A stretch of DNA of 56,987 bases from Verrucomicrobiota bacterium (GTDB taxonomy: Bacteria > Verrucomicrobiota > Verrucomicrobiia > Chthoniobacterales > Terrimicrobiaceae): NCBI GenBank assembly GCA_017305195.1, contig JAFKMU010000064.1, positions 1 through 56,987 on the forward strand. Direction: 5' to 3'. Of the stretch, positions 17,554 to 26,200 are shown one piece after another. Position numbers and translations under genes: made by a program. The notes beneath the pieces were generated by a model that worked only from the letters and a program-made list of their open reading frames with translations, did no database searches and had not been told where the DNA came from. Within the stretch, counting starts at the first letter, position 1. Every line of letters starts with the position of its first letter.

Positions 17554-19068
17554 CTAAAGCTGGAGCGCATTCACCGCATCCGGCAGGCGGCCTTTCCAAA
17601 CCCAGTCGAGCTTCTTCTCTGGACTTTTCTCGTTGGGTGATCCCTCCCCGCCGTCGTCCTTTTCATTCCAGCCCACAGACCAAAGCACGTATTCCTTTCC
17701 GTCGCTGCGATAGTGCATCGGCCCGCCATTGATCACATCGCGGGGTATCTCATCGAGATACTTCGGCACGAGTTGATCCAGCGAGGATGGCAGCGCCTTC
17801 TCGGAAAGCGCATATTCCTGGATGGCACAGGCAATACGCGCCTGTCGCACTCTCGTCTCCACGTTGGCAGCCCTGGGAAAAACATTTTTTAGCGCAGGCA
17901 TCGTCAGAAAGGTCAGAAGATGTCGGTAGCGGTTCAATCCCTGCATTTCCGACGCAAAATCTGAGTCAAGATTCTCAAAGTCGTGCGGGTGCAGCAATCC
18001 AGGCTCCTTTTCCAGGGAATCAAGCCATCGCTGATGCGTCCGGTTGAGACAAGCCCGGTCGCCGTCGAGAAAAGCAAAGCTATAGGCTCCTATCGATAAC
18101 GCCGCGATACCAGACGGCTTGCTCTCGGCTTGGTAGAAGCCGACGACCATCTGCATATTTTTCAGCAACTCCCCATTCGAAGCATGTTTCAACTGGTCAA
18201 TAAGTTGATTCCCAAAGGCGCGCTCCCCCCGGAACGCTCTCGCCATCTGCCTCAGGATATCGCTCCGGACAAGAGCCTGCCCGACTCGTTGCGCCTGTTC
18301 AGCACTCCATGTCGGCGCCTGCTTTTCGGTAACGTCCAGAGCAAACGAATCGAGCGAAATGGTAACAAGAAAGGAAATGAGCACCGGCTCATCATCAATC
18401 GTACGCGCGAGACGCAGAATCAGCAGAACATCATCCACGCTCTGGTCACTTCGCCCCAGCGCCGCCTCTGCCTGGGCGCGCCTTTGGAGCACCTGCCCCG
18501 CCGTGAGCAACGCGGTAGCATGATGCAGGGGCATGGCCAGACCTTTGGAGTAGTCCACGGGAAACCGCGCCTCCGGGCGTTTCGCCAGCCTCTTCAGGGT
18601 ATCAAGGTCTCCCTGCACAGGTTCCAGGACGGCAAGTACGAAGGCGGCTTCCTCGGGCGTCATGCTCCGGTCCTTCGCTCGCCGACCGACTGCTTGCACG
18701 ACCTTGACGCGAGCTCCTTCCTTCAATAGATCAGCCACCCTTGGAAAACTCGCTTTGAGCCGAGCAGCCTCCTCCGGGCTGATTTGCAGGGCAAATAGCT
18801 CAATCCTGCCGTCCTGATCCGGCTCCCAGATCGGGTCGGCGAAAAAGTTTTGCTCAGGTGGCACAGGTGCAGGAACCAGTCCTTCATAGCTCAGCACCTC
18901 TCCGCGTTTGAGCAACTCCGCCTTAGTCTCCGCCCATTCGCGCCTCCCCTGATAGGAAAACCAAGCACCCGTCAGCACGATCAGCGTGACCAGAAGCGCG
19001 AAAAGGAAAACCAGGCCGAGAGCGATTTTTCGCCAGGGCGCTTTTTTGAGCAGTTGCAGGGGGTTCAT
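17554..19068 (-). CDS. Paralog 2 of the membrane-anchored ~500-residue family
   Basis: The 504-residue product is the closest relative of the gene immediately downstream. Both begin M-N-P-L-Q-L, carry one TM helix at ~16-40 and share E-N-F-F-A-D-P, Y-S-K-G and the tail W-V-W-K-G-R-L-P-D. It starts three bases after the putative anti-sigma gene ends, so it belongs to the same transcript. The tandem pair indicates recent duplication. It probably faces the periplasm, anchored in the inner membrane. Function unknown. Confidence 0.85.
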   Translation of the reverse strand: MNPLQLLKKAPWRKIALGLVFLFALLVTLIVLTGAWFSYQGRREWAETKAELLKRGEVLSYEGLVPAPVPPEQNFFADPIWEPDQDGRIELFALQISPEEAARLKASFPRVADLLKEGARVKVVQAVGRRAKDRSMTPEEAAFVLAVLEPVQGDLDTLKRLAKRPEARFPVDYSKGLAMPLHHATALLTAGQVLQRRAQAEAALGRSDQSVDDVLLILRLARTIDDEPVLISFLVTISLDSFALDVTEKQAPTWSAEQAQRVGQALVRSDILRQMARAFRGERAFGNQLIDQLKHASNGELLKNMQMVVGFYQAESKPSGIAALSIGAYSFAFLDGDRACLNRTHQRWLDSLEKEPGLLHPHDFENLDSDFASEMQGLNRYRHLLTFLTMPALKNVFPRAANVETRVRQARIACAIQEYALSEKALPSSLDQLVPKYLDEIPRDVINGGPMHYRSDGKEYVLWSVGWNEKDDGGEGSPNEKSPEKKLDWVWKGRLPDAVNALQL

Positions 19069-19071
19069 GAA

Positions 19072-19425
19072 TTAAAGCTTGGAGCGGTCGAGGTTGAAAT
19101 AGTCCTGCTGCCAGCGCGCGAGGAGTATGCGGCGCTCGCGCAGCCGGTTGGCAGCCTGCGCCAGTTCCTCCGCACTCGCGGGCTTAATGGGATGGTTCGA
19201 GGCCAGCAAGGCATCGCCACGAGGACCCGAGAAATTCAGCGCAAAAATCACGATCCACAGCGCTGCCACGGCTCCCCAGGCCACGGGGTGCGGCCAGAGC
19301 CACGCGGCGAAACCGTGCCGGGCCTTGCGCGATTGCTCCGCCGCATGGGCGAGCACGCGAGTGCGCAGCGCAGCGGGCGGGTCGGCCAGCGGCAGCGCGG
19401 CGAGTTGATCTTCCAGGTCGCTCAT
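19072..19425 (-). CDS. Putative anti-sigma factor, single-TM protein
   Basis: The 117-residue product starts MSDLEDQLAALPLADPP, has one TM helix around 42-64 (A-W-G-A-V-A-A-L-W-I-V-I-F-A-L-N-F) and a short C-terminal helix rich in Arg/Gln. The ATG at 19425 overlaps the sigma gene's stop as ATGA, so the two are translationally coupled. Position and topology suggest an anti-sigma factor with its N-terminus in the cytoplasm, but no zinc-binding H-x3-C-x2-C motif is present, so the call rests on context. Confidence 0.65.
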   Translation of the reverse strand: MSDLEDQLAALPLADPPAALRTRVLAHAAEQSRKARHGFAAWLWPHPVAWGAVAALWIVIFALNFSGPRGDALLASNHPIKPASAEELAQAANRLRERRILLARWQQDYFNLDRSKL

Positions 19426-19919
19426 TTCCATTCTTCCAAAGTAGGACGCAGCAGGTCGCGGATTTTGTCTAAACCGTAACGATACCGGCTCGCAGCGGTG
19501 TTGGCGGGAATGCCGAGCACCTCGGCGCATTCGGCGAAGGTGAGGTTTTCCCAAAGCTTCAGGTGCACCACACTGCGCTGTTCCGCCGGGAGGGCGGCCA
19601 GCGCCCGTGACGCCGCATCGCGGAAGGCCGCCGCGTCCGGGTCCTCGACCGGGGCAAATATCTCCGTCGGCGCGGCCTCCAGCGGTTCCAGCCGCCGATT
19701 GCGCCGCCACAGGTCGATCAGCCGCCGATGAGCCATGCGCAGCAAAAACGACCGGACATTTTTCACCCCGGCCAGAGTCTTCGGCTTCGCCGCCAGCGCA
19801 CAAAAGACGCCCTGCAGCACATCCTGCGCATCATGCTCATTCTGTGCGAGGTGAAGCAGGAATGCATACAGGGCGCGGGCATGCTCATCATAGAGCGCAG
19901 CCAGCCAATCGTCGGACAT
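19422..19919 (-). CDS. ECF-type RNA polymerase sigma factor (operon 1)
   Basis: The ~165-residue product has a region-2-like segment (L-Y-A-F-L-L-H-L-A-Q-N-E-H-D-A-Q-D-V-L-Q-G-V-F) and a region-4 helix-turn-helix (L-P-A-E-Q-R-S-V-V, then F-A-E-C-A-E-V-L-G-I-P-A-N-T-A-A-S-R). There is no sigma region 3, as expected for ECF. I prefer ATG 19919 (M-S-D-D-W); an upstream ATG at 19946 would add nine residues. It heads the operon sigma, anti-sigma, paralog 2, paralog 1. ECF factors usually activate their own operon, so the paralogs are the likely targets. Confidence 0.88.
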   Translation of the reverse strand: MSDDWLAALYDEHARALYAFLLHLAQNEHDAQDVLQGVFCALAAKPKTLAGVKNVRSFLLRMAHRRLIDLWRRNRRLEPLEAAPTEIFAPVEDPDAAAFRDAASRALAALPAEQRSVVHLKLWENLTFAECAEVLGIPANTAASRYRYGLDKIRDLLRPTLEEWK

Positions 19920-20057
19920 CACCGTAATGACGCCGGAACGCGCCATTTTTGTCTACACCGACGCAAAAAAATTCCGTCCCTCTCCCTCGAGAAAACACCG
20001 CTTCGGAAGAAAAATCACACCTCACGCCGTCTTCGCGGGTTCAAGCGCTCTGAAGAG

Positions 20058-20663
20058 ATGAACAGATTTCGCAGATTCGTGACATCGGGCGTCGGCCTCA
20101 CCTTTCTCGTGGTGGGCGCGACGGGAGTGTTGTTCCAGTTTTTCTTCAAGACCCGGCTCCTCGTGCAGATCCACACCTGGCTGGGCCTGGCAATGGTGGC
20201 CTTCGCGCTGATCCACATCCTGCAAAACTGGCGCTCCATGCTCGGCCACCTCCGCGACTGGCGCGTCTACTCGCTCCTCATTCCCGCCGGGCTCGCCATC
20301 TGGTACATCAGCCTGCAACCGCACCGGGACGGCCGGCGTGAAATGGCCGGGCGAGGGCCTCGAACCGAGGAAGGCCGCGGCGACGGAAATTTTCGCCGCG
20401 AAAACGAAGGCGGCGGGAGGGAAACCGCCGGACAGGATCGCCGCCGGGGCGGCCGGAACCTCGCCGCCAAACTCTCCTCCGCCCACGCCGATGGGCTGGC
20501 CAGCGCTTTCGACACCGATATTGCCGTGATCGTCACCACGATGAAAAACGCGGGCCTTCAGGTTGCCGACAACCACCAGACGGTGCTGGAAATCGCCACA
20601 CAAAACGGGAAAGCCCCCGAGGAAATCCTCTCCTACTTCATTCCCCGTACGCGAACCGAGTAG
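20058..20663 (+). CDS. DUF4405-type membrane protein with Arg/Gly-rich linker
   Basis: The 201-residue protein begins M-N-R-F-R-R-F-V and has two or three TM helices in the first 90 residues (G-V-G-L-T-F-L-V-V-G-A-T-G; W-L-G-L-A-M-V-A-F-A-L-I-H-I-L-Q-N-W, with the paired His of DUF4405/haem-type four-helix proteins; Y-S-L-L-I-P-A-G-L-A-I-W). A charged segment (~95-138) rich in Arg, Gly and Glu follows, then a small helical domain (I-V-T-T-M-K-N-A-G-L-Q-V-A ... L-E-I-A-T-Q-N-G-K-A-P-E-E-I). It is divergent from the ECF gene. Function unknown; haem or quinone contact is possible but unproven. Confidence 0.7.
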   Translation: MNRFRRFVTSGVGLTFLVVGATGVLFQFFFKTRLLVQIHTWLGLAMVAFALIHILQNWRSMLGHLRDWRVYSLLIPAGLAIWYISLQPHRDGRREMAGRGPRTEEGRGDGNFRRENEGGGRETAGQDRRRGGRNLAAKLSSAHADGLASAFDTDIAVIVTTMKNAGLQVADNHQTVLEIATQNGKAPEEILSYFIPRTRTE

Positions 20664-20747
20664 GATGGCGCGGGGATTGTAGGCGGCTTTGCGCGTCGTC
20701 GCGATGACCATCCGGCGGCGGGCGTATTCATAGTCAAAGAGCTCAAG
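20664..20747 (-). pseudogene. Relic of a polysaccharide deacetylase C-terminus
   Basis: Read on the minus strand this stretch encodes L-F-D-Y-E-Y-A-R-R-R-M-V-I-A, then R-K-A-A-Y-N-P-R-A-I. It matches the C-terminal part of the intact deacetylase at 22365-23225 (L-F-D-Y-E-D-A-R-R-R-M-I-I-S, then R-K-I-A-Y-N-P-S-A-I). The similarity stops abruptly at a GAGCTC, where the ATPase relic begins. It is a fragment only, abutting the DUF4405 stop codon. Confidence 0.8.
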
Positions 20748-20870
20748 GCTGATTGCGAAGCCAAACTCACCGCCTCAGCGCATCCTCTCCGAACCCCAGA
20801 TCACGTCATCGATCTCTAGCCGGTACGCGGCAGCATCACCGTAAACTTCCTCGGCATCGGCTGGACCTAA
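20748..20870 (+). pseudogene. Relic of the 3' end of a HerA/DUF87 ATPase gene
   Basis: This sequence aligns with the last ~125 bp of the ATPase gene ending at 16024. The final residues read P-V-R-G-S-I-T-V-N-F-L-G-I-G-W-T against P-A-R-G-G-I-T-V-N-F-F-G-L-G-W-I. Upstream it carries a frame change and an in-frame TAG where the intact copy has AAG. Its TAA also overlaps the stop of paralog 3, exactly as the intact ATPase stop overlaps paralog 1. It is therefore a decayed copy of the whole convergent junction. Confidence 0.85.
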
Positions 20871-22348
20871 GGGGTCGCCACTGCATCCGGCAGGCGACCT
20901 CTCCAAACCCAGTCGGGTTTTTTCGCGGCTTTCCGTTCGGAGAGTGAATCCTTGCCTCCGTCATCAACAGCATTCCAGCCGATCGACCAAAGGAGGTATT
21001 CCCGACCGTCACGGCGGTAGTGCATCGGTCCGCCTCCGATGAGATCGCGCGGCGTCTCCGCGAGCTCCACGGGCACGAGGTCGGCGAGATGGGAGGGAAG
21101 TTCTCCTTGCCGCAGGGCGTAACGCTGAACGCCACATGCCACCCGGGCCTGAAAGATGCGGGTCTGGATGTACGCCAAACGGGGGAAGGTGGGGGCGATC
21201 ACAGGCACGGAAAGGCGGGAAAAGAGATGCCGATAGCCCCATGCCTCCCGCGTTCCCGCAGTCATCCATCGTTCCGCCTCGTCGAAGGCTTGGGGATTCA
21301 ATGTTTCCGAACTCCCTTCCAAGAGATCGATCCACCGCTGTACGCAACGATTTAAAAAAGCCCTGTCGCTGGCCAGAAATCCGCATCGGTAAACCAGCAG
21401 GACGAAGCTCCCCCGGGCAGAAACCCGGCGGGACTCATCCGCTTCCCCATAGGCGGCGCGGAGAATACTCTCCGTCCTCGAGCGGGAAGCTCCCTGCAAC
21501 TCGTCGAAGGTCGCATCCATCACCGCTCGCTCCATCCGGAGCGCTGGTATCAGAGTGCGACGAAGGTTGATTTTACCCAGTTCCGCCTGCACCTGTGCAG
21601 CCTGGGCGTCGCTCCAACCGGGGAGCACCTTTTCAATAAGGTCGCACGCCATGTCATGGCAGGCCATCGCCGCCATCTGGAAAATCATCGTGGGGTGGGC
21701 TTCCATGGCCCGCCCGAGGCGCAGGATCAGCAGGACATCCCGAGCGGACTCGCCCGCGTGTCCCAAGGCGGCGGCGGCCTGTGCACGAGCGGCGAATATT
21801 TGAGAGAGTCGCAGCACCGTCGTCAGGGGCGGTAATGGCATCGTGAGCCCCTTGGAATAATCGAGCGGATAGTGTGCCAACGGACGGCTGGAGAGCCGCT
21901 CCACCGCGTCGAGGCTTCCGGTCACCGGCGCGATGACCGCCAGCACAAATTCCGCCTGCTCCGGGGTCAGGCTGTTTTTCCTGGTCAGCGCGGCTATCGT
22001 CTTGTGCCGATTGCCTTCTTTCACGAGATCGGCAAAAGCCGGGAACCGCTGCCGCAATTGTTCCGCCTCCGCGCCAGCGATCTCGATTCCCGGCAAGTTG
22101 ACCGAACCTTTCTCATCCGGCTGCCAGAATGGATCGGCAAAGAAATTCTGCTCATCCGAAATGGGCGGCGGCACGATCTGGCTCACAGTCAGGAGTTCAC
22201 CCCGCTTCCTCAACTCCTCCTGCGTCCGCTTCCAGTCGCTCCAGCCGTCAAAAACGAGCCAGACGCCGCAGAGAACCACCAGTCCGAGACAGAGGGCCGC
22301 CACCAGCGCCATCGCGATGAAAAGCCTTTTCCAGAGACGGCGCATCAT
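20867..22348 (-). CDS. Paralog 3 of the membrane-anchored ~500-residue family
   Basis: The 493-residue product starts M-M-R-R-L-W-K-R-L-F and has one TM helix (~12-33). It shares Q-N-F-F-A-D-P-F-W-Q-P-D, D-Y-S-K-G-L-T-M-P-L, R-D-V-L-L-I-L-R-L-G-R and the tail G-P-M-H-Y-R-R-D-G ... W-N-A-V-D-D-G-G ... W-V-W-R-G-R-L-P with paralogs 1 and 2, but is clearly more divergent. It lies 16 bp after the deacetylase gene, so it is probably the last gene of the second ECF operon. Function unknown. Confidence 0.82.
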   Translation of the reverse strand: MMRRLWKRLFIAMALVAALCLGLVVLCGVWLVFDGWSDWKRTQEELRKRGELLTVSQIVPPPISDEQNFFADPFWQPDEKGSVNLPGIEIAGAEAEQLRQRFPAFADLVKEGNRHKTIAALTRKNSLTPEQAEFVLAVIAPVTGSLDAVERLSSRPLAHYPLDYSKGLTMPLPPLTTVLRLSQIFAARAQAAAALGHAGESARDVLLILRLGRAMEAHPTMIFQMAAMACHDMACDLIEKVLPGWSDAQAAQVQAELGKINLRRTLIPALRMERAVMDATFDELQGASRSRTESILRAAYGEADESRRVSARGSFVLLVYRCGFLASDRAFLNRCVQRWIDLLEGSSETLNPQAFDEAERWMTAGTREAWGYRHLFSRLSVPVIAPTFPRLAYIQTRIFQARVACGVQRYALRQGELPSHLADLVPVELAETPRDLIGGGPMHYRRDGREYLLWSIGWNAVDDGGKDSLSERKAAKKPDWVWRGRLPDAVATP

Positions 22349-22364
22349 GACCGAAGCCTGGCGC

Positions 22365-23225
22365 TCAGCTCCCGAGCGTCACAGTTTGACCACCGGGGAC
22401 GAGGATCAGCCTCCCATCCGCCTTCAGCCAGACCGGGATCGCGCTGGGGTTGTAGGCGATTTTGCGGTTCGCCGAGATGATCATCCGGCGGCGAGCGTCT
22501 TCATAGTCAAAGAGCTCGATATTCGTGCAATACCACACGTCGGCATGGCCCGAGAGCGGCTTGAAGATTCGCTCCAGCCCCTCCCAGTCATTGCGGTCGT
22601 GAAATTCGAAACCGTGGCCCCAGATGTAAAACACGCCGGACCACCAGGCGTTGCCGAGCACTTCGGCAAACCGCTCCGGCACGGTGGGTCCTTCCGCATA
22701 CTGGTGAGCCGTCGTAGCCCAGTCGAGCGGGTCGGCGGGGGGGAAGCAGTTCCATTCATTGCGGCACGTGCGCGAGTAAACGATGCCCAGGCTGCGCAGC
22801 ACCGCGATGACACGATCGTCATAGGTGCCAAAAGGATACGCCATGCCCCGCACCGGATAGCCGACCAGGTCCTCCAGAGCGATGCGGTCGTCGAGCACCT
22901 CGCGCGCGATCTGCGAGGGCTCCAGGCGCTCGAGCCACGGGTGGGTCACGGTATGAATCGCCACCTCGTGCCCCTGGAACAACTCGCGGATTTCCGAGGC
23001 ATCCAGATAGACGCGCTCCCCCTTGGCGAGAGTTCCCTCCACGGCGGGCTTGCCCGTGCGCTGGAGCTTGCCGGAGTTGATGTTGAACGTCGCCTTCAAT
23101 CCCCATTCGTTGAAAGCGGCGACGATACGCCGGTCGAAAGTCTGCCCATCATCAAAGCTGGTCGTGACAGCGATGCGCTTGCCTTCAGGAAACCGGGTTA
23201 TCTCGACGCGATCAGGAGGATTCAT
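22365..23225 (-). CDS. Polysaccharide deacetylase (carbohydrate esterase 4-like)
   Basis: The 286-residue protein has the NodB-type motif 1 T-T-S-F-D-D-G, where the two Asp act as base and metal ligand. Motif 2 is H-T-V-T-H (metal-binding H-x3-H). Motif 3-like A-Y-P-F-G-T-Y-D-D follows, and a late W-G-H-G-F-E-F contributes His. It has no obvious signal peptide when started at ATG 23225 (M-N-P-P-D-R), which I prefer over the upstream ATG at 23264 because homology begins there. The substrate is probably an N-acetylated sugar, possibly cytoplasmic. It sits between the large CsgG/TPR protein and paralog 3 on the same strand with gaps of 45 and 16 bp, so co-transcription is likely. Confidence 0.85.
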   Translation of the reverse strand: MNPPDRVEITRFPEGKRIAVTTSFDDGQTFDRRIVAAFNEWGLKATFNINSGKLQRTGKPAVEGTLAKGERVYLDASEIRELFQGHEVAIHTVTHPWLERLEPSQIAREVLDDRIALEDLVGYPVRGMAYPFGTYDDRVIAVLRSLGIVYSRTCRNEWNCFPPADPLDWATTAHQYAEGPTVPERFAEVLGNAWWSGVFYIWGHGFEFHDRNDWEGLERIFKPLSGHADVWYCTNIELFDYEDARRRMIISANRKIAYNPSAIPVWLKADGRLILVPGGQTVTLGS

Positions 23226-23270
23226 GGTAAGCAGCGATTTTCCAGCAAGCGCCCCGCGGGTCAACGGAAT

Positions 23271-26200
23271 TCACCACCTGCCAGCCTGACGCGCCAGAAA
23301 CGCCTGCGCGTCCTCCTCCATTTCCCGCGTCGGCAGATGGGCCGTACCGGGAAAAACCTTCCAGTCGGTCTCGACTCCCGCCCCTCTCAACAGGGTGACA
23401 AAGGCCTCCGCTGTCGCCCGGCGGTCGTAGAAATTGGCCGAGAGATCATCCCCCTCCGTCACCGCAACCCAGAACCGGACGCCTTTCAACGCCGGGTAGG
23501 GCTTCAACCCCGGCCGATACATCGGCCACGCCAGCACAGTGGTGCCCGTCACCGCGACTGCGCTGGTCAGCTCCGGACGCCAACGGGCAAAGGAAGATGC
23601 AAACCCCGACCCGCTGCTGTAGGAATAGAATAGCAGACGCCTCCCCTCAATGGGCACCCGGTCACCGATCTTTTCCAGAGCGTCCAGCAGTGCTTTTCCA
23701 GACCAGGCGGAGGCATGGACATAATACGCGAAGATATTATCCGCCCGTGAAGGATAGTTGGTGTTGCAAAACTGGGGAGTCACCAGCACCCAACCCATCC
23801 GGTCGGCGAATTGCGCCCAGACGCTCTGGGGCTTAAGGAGTTCCCTGACATCGCTGCCCGCCACGGGCACCAGCACCAGGACGCGCAGCGGCGCACTCCC
23901 GCGCCCGGCCAGCGGAGGGACACGGTAATACACAGCGAGTTCCGGATTGTCGGCATTCGGCGTGGGCACCGTCACCATCGCCACCCGGTCCGGCAGTCGC
24001 ACGGCCGCCGGATCGAGGCGCATTTCGCGCAATTGCCGCAGGATGTCGCCCGCCAGCCCCCCGGTGAGATAGCGGGTTTCCACATCCGCCGCCATATGGT
24101 CATCGACGACGCGGTCGATGCGTCCCCACGAGGTTCCCCCGCAGAGCGCCAGGGCCTCATGAGCCATCTCGATCGCCTCGGCCTTGCGATGGGACAGACG
24201 CAGCACCTGCACGAGCCGGTATGCCGCGTTGGCCTGGATGGCCTGCATCATCTTCGCCTTTCCCGAGGCGTCGACGCCCCGGAGAATGAGACGAAACACC
24301 TCCTCAGCCTCGGCCAGACGGTTTCCGTAAAACAACGCCATCCCATGCTCCAGCAGAAACCCGGCGTCCTTCGCATTCAGGGGCGACTTTTCATAGAGCT
24401 GGATGACATTGGGAGTCAGCCTGGAATAGCAGGCCGCGAGATCGGGGGCGGAGAGAGAGACATTGGCGGCGCTCTCCCGGAGGACCTGCCACCAGGGATG
24501 AGGATCGAACTTCTCCCCGACCAGCGTCGCCCGGGCATTTTGCAAGATGTCCTGCCTCACGGCATCCGGATCGTAAACCCCGATACCAATACTCGCGAGC
24601 CGGAGACTCCGGAGATCGCGCGCCATCTCTGGAGTCAGACTCTGCCAGGCGATGAGGTTTCTCTCCTTTCCCGGCCAGGGAGGCCCTCCCAGCCGTTCCC
24701 GGGCCGCGCGCACACTTTCCGCCATCCGGTCTCTCAGCCGGAGATAGTGCGCATCGTCCACGACGCCAAGATACCCCCTCATGTTCAGGCCCATGAAGAG
24801 CCGCCAGGTCATTTCCTCGATAGTGTTGAGGCTGGCCCGATTGTCGCAACGGGCAAGCGCCCACTCGAGATTGTCGATGGCATAGTCGACCAGCTCAAGA
24901 TAGGCCGCTCTTTCCGCAGGCCAGTCGAGGGGGTGCGCGATGGGCCAGCCCAGCCTGCCGCCGATCTGGGACAGGCATTCGATGGCGTAGGCCGTCATGA
25001 TCATGGAGTGCGGGTACTCTTTCAGCCAGTTCGTCAGCAACCGGCGCTGCTCGGAGGGCCGTCCATTGACCGCGAGGGCGGCGCGCGCCTCGATGATCCG
25101 CTCCTCCGGGGTCAGAGGCAGCAGGAGCCCTTCATTCGTAACCCAAAAGGACTCCTTCACCAGATCCAGGGCGTCCCCCCATTTTTCATTCACCTTTACC
25201 CAGCGCGGATAGTCCTCGAATCGCACCGCAGGCAGCGGTGCGGAGCCGTCTCCACTAGCCACGACGGCAAACTGCCTCAGGCAATCCGTCATCCGCATCA
25301 GCCAGTCCGCATCGAAGAAGACCTTGCGATCCGCCGCGTCCAGGTCGCGTATCAGCTCCTCACATCGTTGAATCAGGAGCGGCAGAGGCGTCTCGTCCTG
25401 CTGGTCAAAAAGGACGAGGTACCGCGCGGCGAGCCCGGGTGGATCAAAGGGATTCTCGCCCGCGAGCTTCAGGAGCGAGGCCAGATAGTCGATGTCGGTC
25501 CCGGTGATATACCGCCCCGTGGGCTGGGTGGGATGAAAAGCCAGGATTCTCGCGAGCTCCGCCCGCCTGCGCTCGAAGCTCCCGGTCGGCAGCCGGGCGA
25601 TCACCCAGTCTCTCAACGCAAAGTTCAGAAAAGCGTCCAGCCCGTCCCTCTTGGACTGGCCCTTCTCAAATCCCCGCTCAAGCACCGTGGGATCGGCGGG
25701 ATTGGCCCGCACCAGTTTCAGCAGGGCGACATTGGCCTCCAGCCCGCGCGCTTTTCTCAGGTTGTCCCGCAGTTGCACCGGCGACTCTGTCTCGGGAGCG
25801 GGAGGTGCGGGGAGCCTCGTGATCTCGGCCGCTGTACGGGAGAGCAGGGCTGGCAGCGTCTTTCCCATCTGGTCCCGCCAGAGGGCGGGGTCGGCCTCGA
25901 GGAGTTGATCCTCACTGCTTACGATCTGGCCGGTGATGGTGTCCCGCACGTTCCACGAGACGACCGCACGCCCCTCCTCCACCCGCAGACTGCCCGAGAG
26001 CGCGATACGACAAAACTGGCTGCCAGCACTTTGCCAGCTCTCCCCGTCTCCATTGGACGCTCCCGCAATCCAGTCAAACTCCCGCCGCAACGCCCCGAGA
26101 TTCTCCGGCAATCGGACCGGACGCTCACCGGCCACCAGCGCGCTCGCTGCCGCAGCGGCGACCGAGGCCGAAAGATTTTCCGAAACACCGGCCACTCCGA

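Noticed and set aside
21933..23633. 566-codon open frame on the plus strand
   Set aside because: It runs antisense across three genes (paralog 3, deacetylase and the composite) with no recognisable motif.
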